A DNA stretch of 64,000 nucleotides from positions 14,554,201 to 14,618,200 of the forward strand of contig OW204001.1 in assembly GCA_934047225.1 (NCBI GenBank), given 5' to 3'. Numbering within the stretch: the first letter of the stretch is position 1; each line of letters starts with the position of its first letter. The DNA comes from Ypsolopha sequella (Eukaryota > Arthropoda > Insecta > Lepidoptera > Ypsolophidae). A model generated the notes under the pieces. That model saw nothing but the letters and a program-made list of their open reading frames with translations. It made no database searches and was not told where the DNA came from. Below are positions 1 to 10,575 of this stretch, one piece after another. Made by a program: the position numbers and the translations under genes.

Positions 1-429
1 TTTTCATATCTTTGATAAAAAGAAAATTGCCGGAATAATAAAATATGAGTATACTTTTGGATCATTTACTTGTTTTGTTGTGCCTTTGAAATTCCACTGA
101 TTTAATAATGTAAAGTTCAATATTTTAAGTATTATTTAAAATATTGAACATTATTAGTAAATACTAATAAGGAATATACGTTCGAATCCTATTTCATTGT
201 TTGGCATAGCTGACAGAATAAACGTCCCGCATAACCTGGATTATTCACAAAAGCTGTGGAAAAGGAGTAGTAAACACAGATTCTATATGGAAGATTCGAC
301 TCTTGACATAATACCAAATAATAAATATTATCTAAAATAAGAAATATAACACAGATTTCAAGCGTAATCTAACACGCGCTATTATACACTGTGCTACGAG
401 TGCTGGATAGAAGCTATTATTTTATTTTA

Positions 430-561
430 TTGACAGAGGCACCACTCACTAGAGCTGTGAGGGTACTAAATAAAGTAAATGAGGAAATAGATTTGCTCAG
501 TTGTACTTTGGATGAGTTCACAGAAGTAACTTTAAAATTTTTATGTAAATACTTAGAATAG
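430..561 (+). pseudogene. Possible C-terminal remnant of a transposon protein
   Basis: A 43-codon open stretch ends in TAG at 559-561 and reads as an acidic/hydrophobic tail (starts LTEAPLTRAVRVLNKV). It has no usable start and lies just upstream of a decayed reverse transcriptase. The style resembles the tail of retroelement polyproteins in insects, but I cannot name the family, and it could be a chance open stretch. Confidence 0.22.
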
Positions 562-639
562 TCTGGACTTTCGGTTGTTTTCTTTCTAATAGCTGTTTTT
601 TTTTCTTTTTTTAAATGGTATTCATGTTTTAGTATTTTG

Positions 640-956
640 TTAATTATTATTGTATAACGAATTAGTTACAACAAAATTTGTAGCTTTCTCCATAACAGAC
701 AGAAACTATCAAAATGAAAAAATTAGGCATAAACTTATTTTTCATCAGAGAAATTGTAAAAATATCAACTGTGAGTGTGAAGAACTGGGGAAAGTAGATT
801 CAATTAAATATTTGGGTATAATCATAGACTGTCATCTAAACTGGAAGCACCATCTAAACAAACTTGCTACTAGATTGCGCAAGCTGATACACTTCTTTGC
901 GAGACTGAGGAATATTGTAGATAGAAAGACAGTCATGTCAGTGTATCATTCTCTTT
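640..956 (+). pseudogene. Non-LTR reverse transcriptase fragment, part 1 (interrupted)
   Basis: The frame encodes the end of the palm/thumb region of a LINE-type reverse transcriptase. The diagnostic block is KYLGIIIDCHLNWKHHL (about 815-865), followed by a helical segment ending SVYHSLF. This block is characteristic of jockey/R1-like non-LTR elements. There is no intact N-terminus or catalytic FxDD box. The frame is cut at 956 by an 867-bp insertion and resumes at 1824. If the insertion is skipped, the reading frame joins cleanly (SVYHSL then CHSLILYGITAWG), so the element was still open when it was hit. A dead 5'-truncated copy. Confidence 0.8.
944..956 (+). repeat. Target-site duplication, left copy
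   Basis: TATCATTCTCTTT at 944-956 is repeated exactly at 1824-1836 on the other side of the foldback. Removing the insertion plus one copy restores the reverse-transcriptase frame. Confidence 0.8.
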
Positions 957-1016
957 TTTTGCTTTTAATTATTTTAAAATAAATTATGAATATAAATAAA
1001 AAAGTATTACTTGTAA

Positions 1017-1058
1017 TCGATATATATTTCGACCCACTTGTGGTCGTCGTCAGTCGAA
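1017..1058 (-). ncRNA. Hammerhead-ribozyme-like motif, left arm of foldback
   Basis: Reverse complement of the motif described at 1691-1738. On the minus strand it reads TCGA, then CTGACGA, a GACC...GGTC helix, GAAA, an AU-rich mini-hairpin and TCGA. Identical to the right-arm copy because the arms are near-perfect inverted repeats. Confidence 0.4.
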
Positions 1059-1690
1059 TTGTAACAATAGATATTTGACATATAATATAAAAAATAAAAA
1101 GACAGATTGGTGACATTTACACGAATTCTAAACTATTGGAAAGGGGTGGAGGAATGACAGGAAGATAAGTTGTGAGAAAGAATGTTTGTGAGAAGGGGTG
1201 ATAAGATTTGTGAGGGGTTGTAAGAGATGACGAGTGTATACTATGTATGTTATGGGGGAATGTGTGTGTTATGTTTGTCTGTTGGTTAGTGTTGTCTATT
1301 CAGTCCTGGTCCGTAGTGAGCACCAAGTGACCAGATGTATGAGGACTCCCATGTTCTAAGTTCTATGTCAGTCAGCGGGGGATGAAATGATTTGATGACA
1401 CGAACGGTGAAGCAGTTGTTGAATGTTTGGTTATGGGATCTGGCGTGTGTGGGAATGGGTAACGTGTTATTGTGTATATCACAATATCACGCCAGATCCC
1501 ATAACCAAACATTCAACAACTGCTTCACCGTTCGTGTCATCAAATCATTTCATCTCCCGCTGACTGACATTCTTTCTCACAACTTATCTTCCTGTCATTC
1601 CTCCACCCCTTTCCAATAGTTTAGAATTCGTGTAAATGTCACCAATCTGTCTTTTTATTTTTTATATTATATGTCAAATATCTATTGTTA

Positions 1691-1738
1691 CAATTCGACT
1701 GACGACGACCACAAGTGGGTCGAAATATATATCGATTA
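1691..1738 (+). ncRNA. Hammerhead-ribozyme-like motif, right arm of foldback
   Basis: The order of parts matches a type I hammerhead: helix I strand TCGA (1695-1698), conserved box CTGACGA (1699-1705), helix II GACC/GGTC with a 7-nt loop, GAAA (1722-1725), a very short AU helix III, and the second helix I strand TCGA (1732-1735). Penelope-like retroelements are known to encode such minimal hammerheads. One extra C lies between the conserved box and helix II, and the cleavage triplet would be AUA rather than GUC, so activity is uncertain. A second copy lies near 59.77 kb. Confidence 0.42.
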
Positions 1739-1823
1739 CAAGTAATACTTTTTTATTTATATTCATAATTTATTTTAAAATAATTAAAAGCAAAAAAAGG
1801 CTTTAAAATAATATTTATTCAAA

Positions 1824-2303
1824 TATCATTCTCTTTGTCATTCCTTAATATTGTATGGGATCACCGCTTGGGGCAGTGCAGCAAAAACTAATTTAGAGGT
1901 AGTAGAACTCGCGCAACGTGCAATTCTGAAAGTTATTTTGCGTAAACCCTATCGTTACTCTTCTGATCTTTTATACAAAGAAGCGAATGTATTAAATATT
2001 AGGCAGACTTACATTCTTCAGGCAGCTACATTCGTTCATCTTAATCATAATTTTTTTGAAACTCACCAACATAAAATTGCAACTAAGTCAGCAAGAGAAG
2101 GGCGTTTTATCCTACCCCTCTGTCGCACTACCTTCGGGCAAAGAACACTTTCCTTTTTAGGCCCACGGATATACAACTATATTGATCATACCCTAAAGTT
2201 GCTACGGAAGGCAAAAAAACCTTTTCGTAGAAAGTGCAAACTGTGGTTGAAGGAGTTAGGTAGAAAGGAGAGTGAAAGCAGATTCATTAATATTGTTGCG
2301 TAA
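1824..2303 (+). pseudogene. Non-LTR reverse transcriptase fragment, part 2 (C-terminus)
   Basis: Continuation of the frame interrupted at 956. It reads YGITAWGSA (around 1851), then a helical region and the block ARAREGRF-like (SAREGRFILP) and FGQRTLSFLGPRIYN near 2090-2190. This is the region of LINE reverse transcriptases after the thumb that precedes the stop (TAA at 2301-2303). The stop appears to be the natural end. AT-rich 3' untranslated sequence follows to about 2550. With part 1 this is about 250 residues of an element that would normally encode about 900 or more. Confidence 0.78.
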
Positions 2304-2889
2304 GCAGAATAAGATTTAAATTTATAAACTGTATAGGTATCAAGAATATCTCGAGTCTGTGTCTGTTGGTGGGTAAACCTATTTTATTTTGCTTACCTAT
2401 GTATTGAACATTTTTATTTGGCTTTTATTTAGTACATTCTCTTTTGTTTTTTGGTGTATTTTTTTCCAAGCAAAGTTTAAAGAAAACGTCTCAAGAATCG
2501 TTAATAGTTACAATTCACAAATTATAAGAATGCGTACATCCCCTATGCTATAATGATCTCTGCTCATCACCCTTTGACAATGGCGCGGTGATGCCCTGAA
2601 TTATTTTAATGTTAGTCTGAAGTTGTAGTAAACAAATTACATGGAAATTGCTAAATATATGGGTATTCCTGATAAAGCTTTTGGAATTGAGATTCCCATT
2701 CTTCTTCTTTTGTGATCTGGTTCCTATTTCAATCCACATAAAGTCGGCATTTGTGTACTTAGCTCACTGTTCATCTATTTGGTCATCGTAAAGAGTAAGT
2801 CTTTATTTAATTCGAAGTAAACATTCTTAGTGTATTGCATTAGGGTCAAATATGGATTAGCAAAATGTAATATTATATCTATCAAAATA
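2304..2889. other. AT-rich stretch without recognisable gene
   Basis: Likely the 3' untranslated end of the retroelement followed by unique sequence. I see no conserved motif or structured repeat. Confidence 0.5.
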
Positions 2890-3390
2890 ACGAGTTTGAT
2901 AACATTTCGCCGATAAGTAGGTACGATCTGGGAGAGCTGCGCGGGGCAGCCTTCTGCTCTGTTGCGAGCGGTTGGAGGGTCGGCGGAGCTTTCCCCGATA
3001 ACATATTATGGTACAATTTTCTTTGTGTTTGTGGGCTTGTCTTTTGTGTGGTGGTGGTTCCCTTTTATCTTTCTTTATATTTGTTATTTTATACTTTCTC
3101 TTAGCTAGGCGACGCTCGCGGAAGATTTATTTATGGGCCATAGGCCTCTTTAAATCTGAAGCTCACAAATTGAAATTGCGTTCTTGCTACATTAAAAAAT
3201 CTTATGTTGCGATACAAACATACATAATTATTTAATTTGTTCTAGTTAAACTATGTAATATGTTTTATGTTATTATTACATTATGTTGTATTCGTCTATG
3301 GTTACGTAGCAACATCCATAATTACTTACTTTATGTCAGAATGCAAACATGTAAATCTTTAAATAAATAAATAAATAAATAAAGTTATCT
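2890..3390 (+). mobile_element. Retroelement 3' end with (AAAT)n tail
   Basis: A GC-rich block (2925-3000, GCGCGGGGCAGCC) is followed by a T-rich segment and a tail of AAAT repeats at 3359-3383. A GC-rich body ending in a simple AAAT repeat is typical of the 3' terminus of insect LINE or SINE copies. The 75-codon open frame at 3008-3235 is probably part of that element and not a gene. Family not identified. Confidence 0.4.
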
Positions 3391-3428
3391 GTAATGTTAT
3401 ACAATTAACTAAATAAATAAAATTAAAT

Positions 3429-3590
3429 TTTGATAAAATAGTATATTATTTTTTGAATCTTTTTCTAGGGTTTTTTTTAAACAAAAACGTTATTGGAGAA
3501 ATTTGGCTCTATAAAAATATTTATATCGGGCCTCGCGGCCTTTTTGGACACCTTTTCTCCAGGTTTGACAATTATATTTTACTACCTTTT
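3429..3590 (-). repeat. Partial copy of TTAA MITE family 2
   Basis: Shares with 36100-36240, 10150-10240 and 43430-43580 the module centred on CTTTTTCTAGGG and GGAGAAATT (reverse orientation relative to the 35.7 kb copy). Both ends are missing here, so it is a degraded internal piece. Confidence 0.55.
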
Positions 3591-3994
3591 GCCCACATCT
3601 TCGCCCGCGTTGGTTTAGTTTTTGTGAAGACAATCGAATAAGCGATAGATCAGGGCGGTACTTAGTTATAGCGATTATATTCAACTATTTCTGACGGTTG
3701 TGACTGCCAAAGTCAATATTAATAAGGTGAACCCCTATCAAACTAGTCACCCTCGAAAGTCCTACATAAGCCTGCCGACAAGAAAACGTCGATGACCCAA
3801 TATCAATGACAGCATTTTTTTAATGTTATAATTTGCCCTTAATTATTTTACAGAATACCTACCTGTTACTATAGCCTTTAACACGGAAAATAATAAAGAG
3901 TGGTCTCTATAAAAAAACTCAAAAAGCAAGTTTTTAACGTTAGAAGGCCCTCTCTTATCTCCGAAATTAGAAGATCGAAAAATATATAAAAAGT

Positions 3995-4175
3995 CATGGT
4001 AATGGTACCGATTCGGTGAAGCACATCTTAACTTATTTGACAGGACTAAACTTAATTTAAGCGTTCTGTCTTTGTCTTTTCAATAAAGAAAGAAAAAGAC
4101 AGTACACTTAAAATAAGGTTAGTCCTGTCAAATAAGTTAAGATGTGTTATGCCGAATCGATACAAATAGGTGATG
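3995..4175. mobile_element. Short foldback MITE (about 170 bp)
   Basis: Inverted arms: ACATCTTAACTTATTTGACA near 4022 pairs with its complement ending near 4147, and the complementarity continues outward (TACCGATTCGG against CCGAATCGATA). The loop contains only AT-rich sequence. No ORF, non-autonomous. Confidence 0.65.
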
Positions 4176-4814
4176 ATTGATTATGTAAAGATTATAGGAA
4201 AAATACCGCAATAAAACTACTTACTACATCTTATCTTGAGAATTTGGTGTCCCTAGTATTATCCAGACCGAAGCTATGAAAATATGACGAAACGCTTCGA
4301 GAAAAGGTACGTAGTGCCCCGCTTCTTTTGGCTCGTCTTGGCGGGGGCACTATCGTGCTCCCAGATACGTTCAAACTTCTTATGTGCTCTAAACACGAGG
4401 CGATTCTCATTGGCAGGAACAAAATGTATGGGACATTCTTTAGAGGAGCAACTTCAGAGCGAGCTAGAAAATTGGCGCGACGTCACGTGTGTAACATTTC
4501 TGTAAATTTATGATTTATATAAGTAAAATTCGTACGATACTTGGTATTATATTTTTGCACTGTGTTTTGCGTTGCGGCAGTCATACTCTCGCGCGATGAC
4601 ATAATGGATCTTTGTCCTGATCGAAGTATCTTTATAACGTGCTGATAAATCAATCATAAATGCACTTTCAGGTACAACCAAGGTGACTTCCTTCGCGTAA
4701 GGTGAATAAAGAAGATATTAGTTTCTCTGATAAGCTTGTCTCATATTGTATTAGTAGCTAGGTACTACTAAGATAAAATTTTGGGGTTAAATTAAAAATA
4801 AATAAACGGATCAA

Positions 4815-5260
4815 CTGTGAATGACACTTTGGCGCTCTTATCCCAAAATCAGTAATTTCAAAGTCAAATAGAACTTTCAAATATCGTCTAAAACTTCCAA
4901 AAAAAATATGCAATATAGTTTAAACCTTTATCTAGTCTTCCACGCATGTGTTACACGATCAGATAAACTTTGCTTGATAGAAATAATTCACGAACACAGC
5001 ATGTAATAAGACCTTTCAAATCATGCCATTTCCATAATTCCACTCTTTTATTAACGAAACATATCTGGTAATATTGCTCATCAAATTTTCTAGGTCGACC
5101 ACGTAAGTCGGTTTTAATAAACATATCCCTTATTTTTAAACAATTTAAAAACCGATAAAAACAACGAAAAAGTACAAAAGTGTGGTTATTTTTTTTACTC
5201 CTTACACGTAAAGAAAAAGACAGAGAGTCACTCTTCTGGGATAAGAGCGCATAAAACCAT
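4815..5260. mobile_element. Inverted-repeat element with GCGCTCTTATCCCA ends
   Basis: GCGCTCTTATCCCA at 4832-4845 is inverted at 5237-5250. The 390 bases between are AT-rich with no coding potential. The arm is short, so this could be a decayed MITE; exact borders are uncertain. Confidence 0.4.
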
Positions 5261-5328
5261 TGATGACAGAAAGTGCCAGAGCTAGATATTACAATAATTG
5301 GTTACATTGGGTTGGACCTGAATTGTGG

Positions 5329-6197
5329 TTTTTAGGGTTCAGTACCCAAAGGGCAAACCGGTGCCCTATTATTAATTATACTCTTGCTGTCCGTCCGTCC
5401 ATCCGTATGTCACGGGTCTCTAGCTTATAGATGAAATTTTTATATTTTGTGTAGAGTTTTGACAAAAACTGAATATTTAATTTAAAATGCAATTAAATTA
5501 TTTTCCATACATGAAAAACGAGCCGAAAAATATTTTTTTTTTCTTACCCTGGCATGAAAGGGTACTTTGTCTTGAACTTTTTGAGTAGGCTATAAATGTA
5601 TTTTATTTATAAATGTGTTTTATTATTTTTACATTTTAAAAATACCGAATTGGGGGGCCGTAAAACTTGTCAGTTTTAGAGCATTTTTGTGACGGGGTCT
5701 ATTTCACAAACTAAACTCGTTAGGAAATTGGAATTTTTGTAAACTGTTATGTATTATATTCTTCATTTAAACAAAAAGTACTGTCATTTTATGTAATTTA
5801 ATTATGAAAAGAGTAATTTGTGACGAACTTTATATGACACTAATCAAAGTCTTCTTGTACGAGTTCCACTGACAGTCTGACTTAGCTATACTTTTACTGT
5901 TAACCTATTCCAATCAGCCCGACGATGTCAAATAGACGAAACTAGTCGCAATAATTAAAGAAATAAAATAGTGGAACTCGTACAAGAAGACTTTGATTAG
6001 TGTTAGAATGAAGTTCCATCAAGGAGTCACACCTTACAGTATAAATTAAAAAAATAACTTTATATGTTTTGTCAGTAAATAAAAAATATGTAAAATTCAG
6101 TTTGTAGCATTTGTTAAAATTTTATTCGGGCCTACATACTTATCAGAGTGCTACAGAACCCTCAGGGTATGAGATCTAATCGCACTTGACCGGTTTT
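5329..6197 (+). mobile_element. Lepidopteran interspersed repeat (GGGTTC-GTACCC ... GACCGGTTTTT)
   Basis: Starts with TTTTTAGGGTTCAGTACCC and ends with a CGCACTTGACCGGTTTTT-type terminus, with CTGTCCGTCCGTCCATCC near 5388. This start/end pair is a repeat I recognise as extremely common in moth and butterfly genomes. This copy is long because a 167-bp MITE sits inside it (5837-6003). No coding content. Confidence 0.65.
5837..6003. mobile_element. 167-bp MITE with perfect 33-bp terminal inverted repeats
   Basis: ACACTAATCAAAGTCTTCTT begins the left arm (5837-5869), whose exact inverse is 5971-6003. The loop of about 100 bp is unique. It is nested inside the lepidopteran repeat 5329-6197. Perfect arms indicate recent insertion or hairpin-mediated correction. 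Confidence 0.75.
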
Positions 6198-6555
6198 TGT
6201 AACTTCTTAGACAACGGACTTGGCCTGTTAATCTTCAATTTAGTTGCAACGGGAAGGAGATAACAATTTATCTTTTGTTATCCTGCACAAATATATAAAT
6301 ATAAAATGCATTCACTTGTGGCAGATTAGTTTTGTTTACAAGTATAGGTACTGTGGAGGTGTATTTCTTTTTGCATGATCTCCATCAATTAAAAAAATTG
6401 CATTGGTTAAAAGTAAATTAAAAAAGATTTGATTAGGAAAAATTTATGACCAATAACGAAGAAGTTGGTGATAATGATTTGTGGTATGTTAATTTATTTA
6501 TCGTTTGTATTTTTTTGCTGTGAGGAGCCCAGGAGACATGTAGAGTAAACAAGTT

Positions 6556-7708
6556 CTTACCACCACTCTGGGGACGCTAGCCATGTAATCTTACCACTCT
6601 GGGGACGCTGGCAGTGTTATCTTACCACGACCCTGGGGACGCTGGCAGTGTAATATTACCACCACTCTTGGGACGCTAGCAGAGTAATCTTACCACCACT
6701 CTGGGGACGCTGGCAGTGTTATCTTACCACCACTCTGGAGAGACTGGTAGTGTTATCTTACCACCACCCTGGAGACGCTAGCAGTGTAATCTTACCACCA
6801 CTCTGGAGATATTGGCAGTGTTATTTACCATCACCCTGCGGACGCTGGCAGTGTAATATTACCACCACTCTGGGGAAGCTAGCAGTGTAATCTTACCACC
6901 ACTCTGGGGACGCTGGCAGTGTTATCTTACCACGATCCTGGGGACGCTGGCAGTGTAATATTACCACCACTCTGGGGAAGCTAGCAGTGTAATCTTACCA
7001 CCACTCTGGGGACGCTGGCAGTGTTATCATACCACGATCCTGGGGACGCTGGCAGTGTAATTTTACCACCACTCTGGGGACGCTGGCAGTGTTATCTTAC
7101 CACGATCCTGGGGACGCTGGCAGTGTAATATTACCACCACTCTGGGGAAGCTAGCAGTGTACTCTTACCACCACTCTGGGGACGCTGGTAGTGTAATCTT
7201 ACCACCATTCTGGGGATGCTAGCAGTGTTATCTTACCACAATCCTGGGGACGCTGGCAGTGTAATCTTACCACCACTCTGGGGACGCTGGCAGTGTTATC
7301 TTACCACGATCCTGGGGACGCTGGCAGTGTAATATTACCACCACTCTGGGGAAGCTAGCAGTGTAATCTTACCACCACTCTGAGGACGCTGGCAGTGTTA
7401 TCTTACCACGATCCTGGGGACGCTGGCAGTGTAATATTACCACCACTGTGGGGAAGCTAGCAGTGTAATCTTACCACCACTCTGGGGACGCTGGCAGTGT
7501 TATCTTACCATGACCCTGCGGACGCTGGCAGTGTAATATTACCACCACTCTGGGGAAGCTAGCAGTGTAATCTTACCACCACTCTGGGGACGCTGGCAGT
7601 GTTATCTTACCACGATCCTGGGGACGCTAGCAGTTTAATCTTACCACCACTCTGGGGATGCTGGCAGTGTTATCTTACCACGACCCTGGGGACGCTGGCA
7701 GTGTAATC
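6556..7708 (+). repeat. 34-bp satellite, about 34 units
   Basis: Tandem units of the form CTTACCACCACTCTGGGGAC followed by GCTGGCAGTGTAAT (34 bp). Three recurrent unit types (ending GTTAT, starting CACGATCCTGG, and containing GGGGAAGCTAGC) recur in the same order around 6890-7140, 7280-7460 and 7470-7570, giving a three-unit higher-order repeat of about 102 bp. The first units are shorter (31 bp). No coding role seen. Confidence 0.9.
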
Positions 7709-7917
7709 TCCAGCGTACGGAAGCATGCGTGACCTTTGGGATAGTGGAAATTCGATCACTAGACCACAAATTATTAAGTGGTAAATAGTAATAATAAAAT
7801 TAAAACACAGAATTTGGCCTTCCTGGCTCATGGGCCTGCAGTCTCGACAAAGATAGCAATTTTTGGTTTTATATAGTCTCTACAATAAATTTAATATATA
7901 ATGCTACATCTATGGTC

Positions 7918-7986
7918 TCTACCGTCAAACTATCGGCTGAAATCGGAAGCGAATTCGATACGCTTTCGATAGTTCTATCGGTAGAG
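7918..7986. repeat. Imperfect hairpin, 69 bp
   Basis: CTCTACCG and ACTATCG are inverted as CGATAGT and CGGTAGAG around a GAATTC-containing loop. Could be a tiny foldback remnant; function unknown. Confidence 0.4.
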
Positions 7987-8009
7987 GCAAAAAAAAACTT
8001 CTAAATCAC

Positions 8010-8464
8010 TTAAGGCGTTCAAGGGTCATCCAAAAATTACTCTTACGGATAACCATATGTCTCTTAAATGATATGTTTACAAATTATGATAAAAATACTT
8101 AGTGTTATTTAAAGCATAAGGAAAAAAATTTGCTTTCGGACAATTATTCTTGCGTTAAGAAACAGTATGAAAATATTGCTCCAATTCCAACTGTTGTAGA
8201 CTAAAATGAAGTAAAATTGGTTATTTCTTTGAAACCATTGATAGTATTTCTATGGTTCTTGCACTAAATTACAAGGAACATATTGCTTAAAAAAATCATG
8301 GATTTTTTTCCGTCCATCGCGTCCATGTGAAAAGTATTATTTTCCCCTATTTCGACGTCGTAATGCAGTGCGTGCTGAAATGAACGTTATTTCAATATAG
8401 TTTTTGTCGATATTTGTACCGATACAAGTTGACTCAAGGTCGTTGGCAACTACCTGCCCCTTAA
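8010..8464 (-). mobile_element. TTAA-bounded MITE, family 1 (subfamily b)
   Basis: Bounded by TTAA at 8010-8013 and 8461-8464. In reverse orientation it matches the copy at 14586-15003: GGGGCAGGTAG, CCTTGAGTC, AACGTTCAT, GCACTGCATTACGACGTCG, then CTTTTCA and TGGACGGAAAAAA. TTAA targets suggest a piggyBac-type origin. No transposase encoded. Confidence 0.7.
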
Positions 8465-8627
8465 CAACCGAAATCGGTCGGATAGCGACCGCTATATCTT
8501 TTTCGAGACTGAATATTTACCAAATGGAAAAAAAATAGACTGAGATAGAAGAGTAACTGGCTATTGTTGTAAATAATATACGCTCTTACAGCAAAGTAAA
8601 CCGCTAATTATATTTAAAAAAACGAAA

Positions 8628-8882
8628 AATTTTCTTGAACTTAAGGAGTAACGTTTCGTGTCCGGTACAAAATTTTCTTGAACTTAAGGAGTAACGTTTC
8701 GTGTCCGGTACAAAATTTTCTTGAACTTAAGGAGTAACGTTTCGTGTCCGGTACGGAATTTTCTTGAACTTAAGAGTAACGTTTCGTGTCCGGTACAAAA
8801 TTTTCTTGAACTTAAGGAGTAACGTTTCGTGTCTGGTACAAAATTTTCTTGAACTTAAGAGTAACGTTTCGCGTCCGATACA
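8628..8882 (+). repeat. Six tandem copies of a 42-43-bp unit
   Basis: TTTTCTTGAACTTAAGGAGT followed by AACGTTTCGTGTCCGGTAC recurs with spacings of 43, 43, 42, 43 and 42 bases. The last unit is the most diverged. Part of the unit reappears inverted near 10606, so the array is probably a subterminal repeat of the composite element. Confidence 0.88.
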
Positions 8883-9035
8883 TAATGCGCAAATTGAGAT
8901 TCTTCTTCTTTGGAATTAAAAATATTAAATAAATGTGATTTATGGAATTTTGGGAACATAGTTCAATGTCAACTAGGCTTTTCCGGCAAACTTTTGTTAT
9001 CTTATGCATTACGTTGCACAATGGTAACTACAACG

Positions 9036-9286
9036 TGTAACAGAAAGGTGTAGCCATATTTGAAGAGCTTATTCAGATGGGATAGAACAACTTTTACTAT
9101 GGAAAAAATTCTGTACCTCGAAAAAAAAAATTTACTGTTTCAAAAAAAAATGCAATGCCGCTCGGCTGAAATGTATGGAAGGGCAGATTTTTTTTTTCGA
9201 GATTTCGGGTTTAGCTCCATAGTAAAAGTTGTTCTATACCATTGACTGAATAAGCTCTTCAAATATGGTTACACCTTTCTGTTACA
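9036..9286. mobile_element. 251-bp MITE with about 40-70-bp inverted ends
   Basis: TGTAACAGAAAGGTGTAGCC (9036) is inverted at the right end 9267-9286, and the pairing runs on through GAAGAGCTTATTCA and AACTTTTACTATGGA. The interior is A/T runs. Non-autonomous. Confidence 0.75.
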
Positions 9287-9288
9287 AA

Positions 9289-9865
9289 TTGTATATCACA
9301 AAATCGTGGACTTAGGGTTAAGTCAAGTTGAAGGTCCATTACATACACCTTTTATGATTAAGTTTTTATGAAATATGCATTAACTACTTTCTGAGAAAAA
9401 AAATTGAATTATGTTTTAATAAATATTTTTTTAGAAATAATGTTTTTGTTAATTACATGCGTGATTCATATTTAAACTTAACAGGTGTTTGATAAAATTA
9501 CGGCCAATATTTTATTCCTTTACACTTAAATGCGAAAATCTGCGCTTTAGAAACTACAGGCACTTGAAGGAATCAAACTGATTTTTTGTGGTAGACTGCT
9601 GACGCTATTACAAACACCTTTTACTATAGTACTTAAGTTTCATTTTAAACAAATATGAATAACGGAAGTAATTTCAAAAACATTATTTTATCCATACAAA
9701 AAATTCTAAAAAATATTTTTTCTCGGAAAGTAATGCATATTTCAGAAAAACTACATCAGTAAAAGGTGTCTGTAATGGCGTCAGCAGTTTACCACAAGTA
9801 AATCAGTTCGATTCCGTGACCTTCAACTTGACTTAACCCTAAGTCCATGATTTCGTGATATACAA
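9289..9865. mobile_element. 577-bp MITE with about 45-bp inverted ends
   Basis: TTGTATATCACAAAATCGTG at the left end is inverted at 9846-9865, and pairing continues through GACTTAGGGTTAAGTCAAGT and GAAGGT. Inner sequences (ATATGCATTA, CTTTCTGAG) also pair, so most of the element can fold on itself. No ORF. Confidence 0.75.
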
Positions 9866-9899
9866 ACAGTGTGAGTTGTAAATGAATAGGCACACCAAC

Positions 9900-10339
9900 T
9901 TAAGGTCGTGAGTGCAAAAGTCCCCGTTACTCCAGGCGGAAAGACCCGCAGTGCGAGAGGGACGGAATCGGGGGAAAATTGACCAAAAGTCGCTTTTAAA
10001 TTAATACAAAATTAGCTAAAATAGCTTTAAAATTTTCCATAACCAGTAACTTAGATATTGTTAAATCTCATCTAAATAAGTATTTTTGAAGTCTGTATGC
10101 TATCCCGATTTGTCAGAATATCAAAATAAGTCTAAGCCTCTAAGGTAAGACCTCATTTCAATAATTATTTCTATCAAAGTAAAATTCCTCCAATCGCGTT
10201 TTTGATAGTCCAAAATCTAGAAAAAAAGTCCTAAGATTATTATACTAATTTATTTAACTTGGAACTTCTTTTGAGCAGCAGCACGCTTTTTAGGGTATAT
10301 CGTCGATTTTGACGATATACCCTAAAAAGAGTGCTTAAA
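9900..10339 (+). mobile_element. TTAA-bounded MITE, family 2
   Basis: TTAA at 9900-9903 and 10336-10339. It contains the family modules CGCAGTGCGAGAGGGACGG, GACCTCATTTCAATAA and CAATCGCGTTTTTGA found at 35.7, 43.0 and 43.4 kb. Near the right end is a strong hairpin (10283-10335: TTTTTAGGGTATATCGTC, GATTTT loop). The flanks GAATAGGCACACCAAC / GTTGGTGTGCCTATTC are inverted and belong to the older host element. Confidence 0.7.
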
Positions 10340-10511
10340 GTTGGTGTGCCTATTCGATAACAAAATTTGCCGGAAAAGTGTAATTGACATTAATCTATAT
10401 ATTCGCAAAATTCCATAAATCACATTTATTTAAATATTATTAGAGTTCATTACAAACTAGAAAATATCAATCAGAAACAAATCCAAAGGCAAGAATTCGA
10501 AAAAATTCCCT

Positions 10512-10575
10512 GGCCCAGGATTCGAACCTGCGACCTCTTGTTATCAAGACAAGCGCGCTACCAATTGACTATATT
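10512..10575 (-). repeat. tRNA-derived SINE head (degenerate tRNA-like)
   Basis: On the minus strand an A-box-like TAGTCAATTGG and a perfect B box GGTTCGAATCC (10518-10528) frame an anticodon-arm-like hairpin (CTTGT/ACAAG with loop CTTGATA). The 5' acceptor strand does not pair with the 3' side, so it is not a functional tRNA. It is most likely the head of a SINE whose body runs on to about 10445. Confidence 0.5.

Larger units (their letters stand above)
957..1823. mobile_element. 867-bp foldback insertion with 13-bp target duplication (Penelope-like terminal repeat pair?)
   Basis: The sequence is a giant hairpin. The outer 957-1186 arm is repeated in reverse complement at about 1571-1797, and an inner arm (1366-1456) pairs with 1485-1570. 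Relative to the right arm, the left arm carries about 180 extra bases (1187-1365), bounded by a short ATG repeat, which suggests a deletion in one arm. The flanks are a 13-bp direct duplication (944-956 and 1824-1836) inside the reverse-transcriptase frame. No ORF of note. Each arm holds a hammerhead-ribozyme-like core. Long variable target duplications and inverted terminal repeats with hammerheads are known for Penelope-like elements; that assignment is inference. Confidence 0.7.

Noticed and set aside
4270..4300. Possible first exon of the transporter (ATGACGAAACGCTTCGAG before GTACGT)
   Set aside because: Its donor phase (2 leftover bases) does not fit the acceptor phase of the exon at 11461, which needs one base.
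6556..7708. CRISPR-like array
   Set aside because: Units are contiguous with no unique spacers, and the DNA is eukaryotic.
10512..10575. Functional tRNA gene on the minus strand
   Set aside because: The A and B boxes are good but the acceptor stem does not pair, so it is a tRNA-derived repeat.
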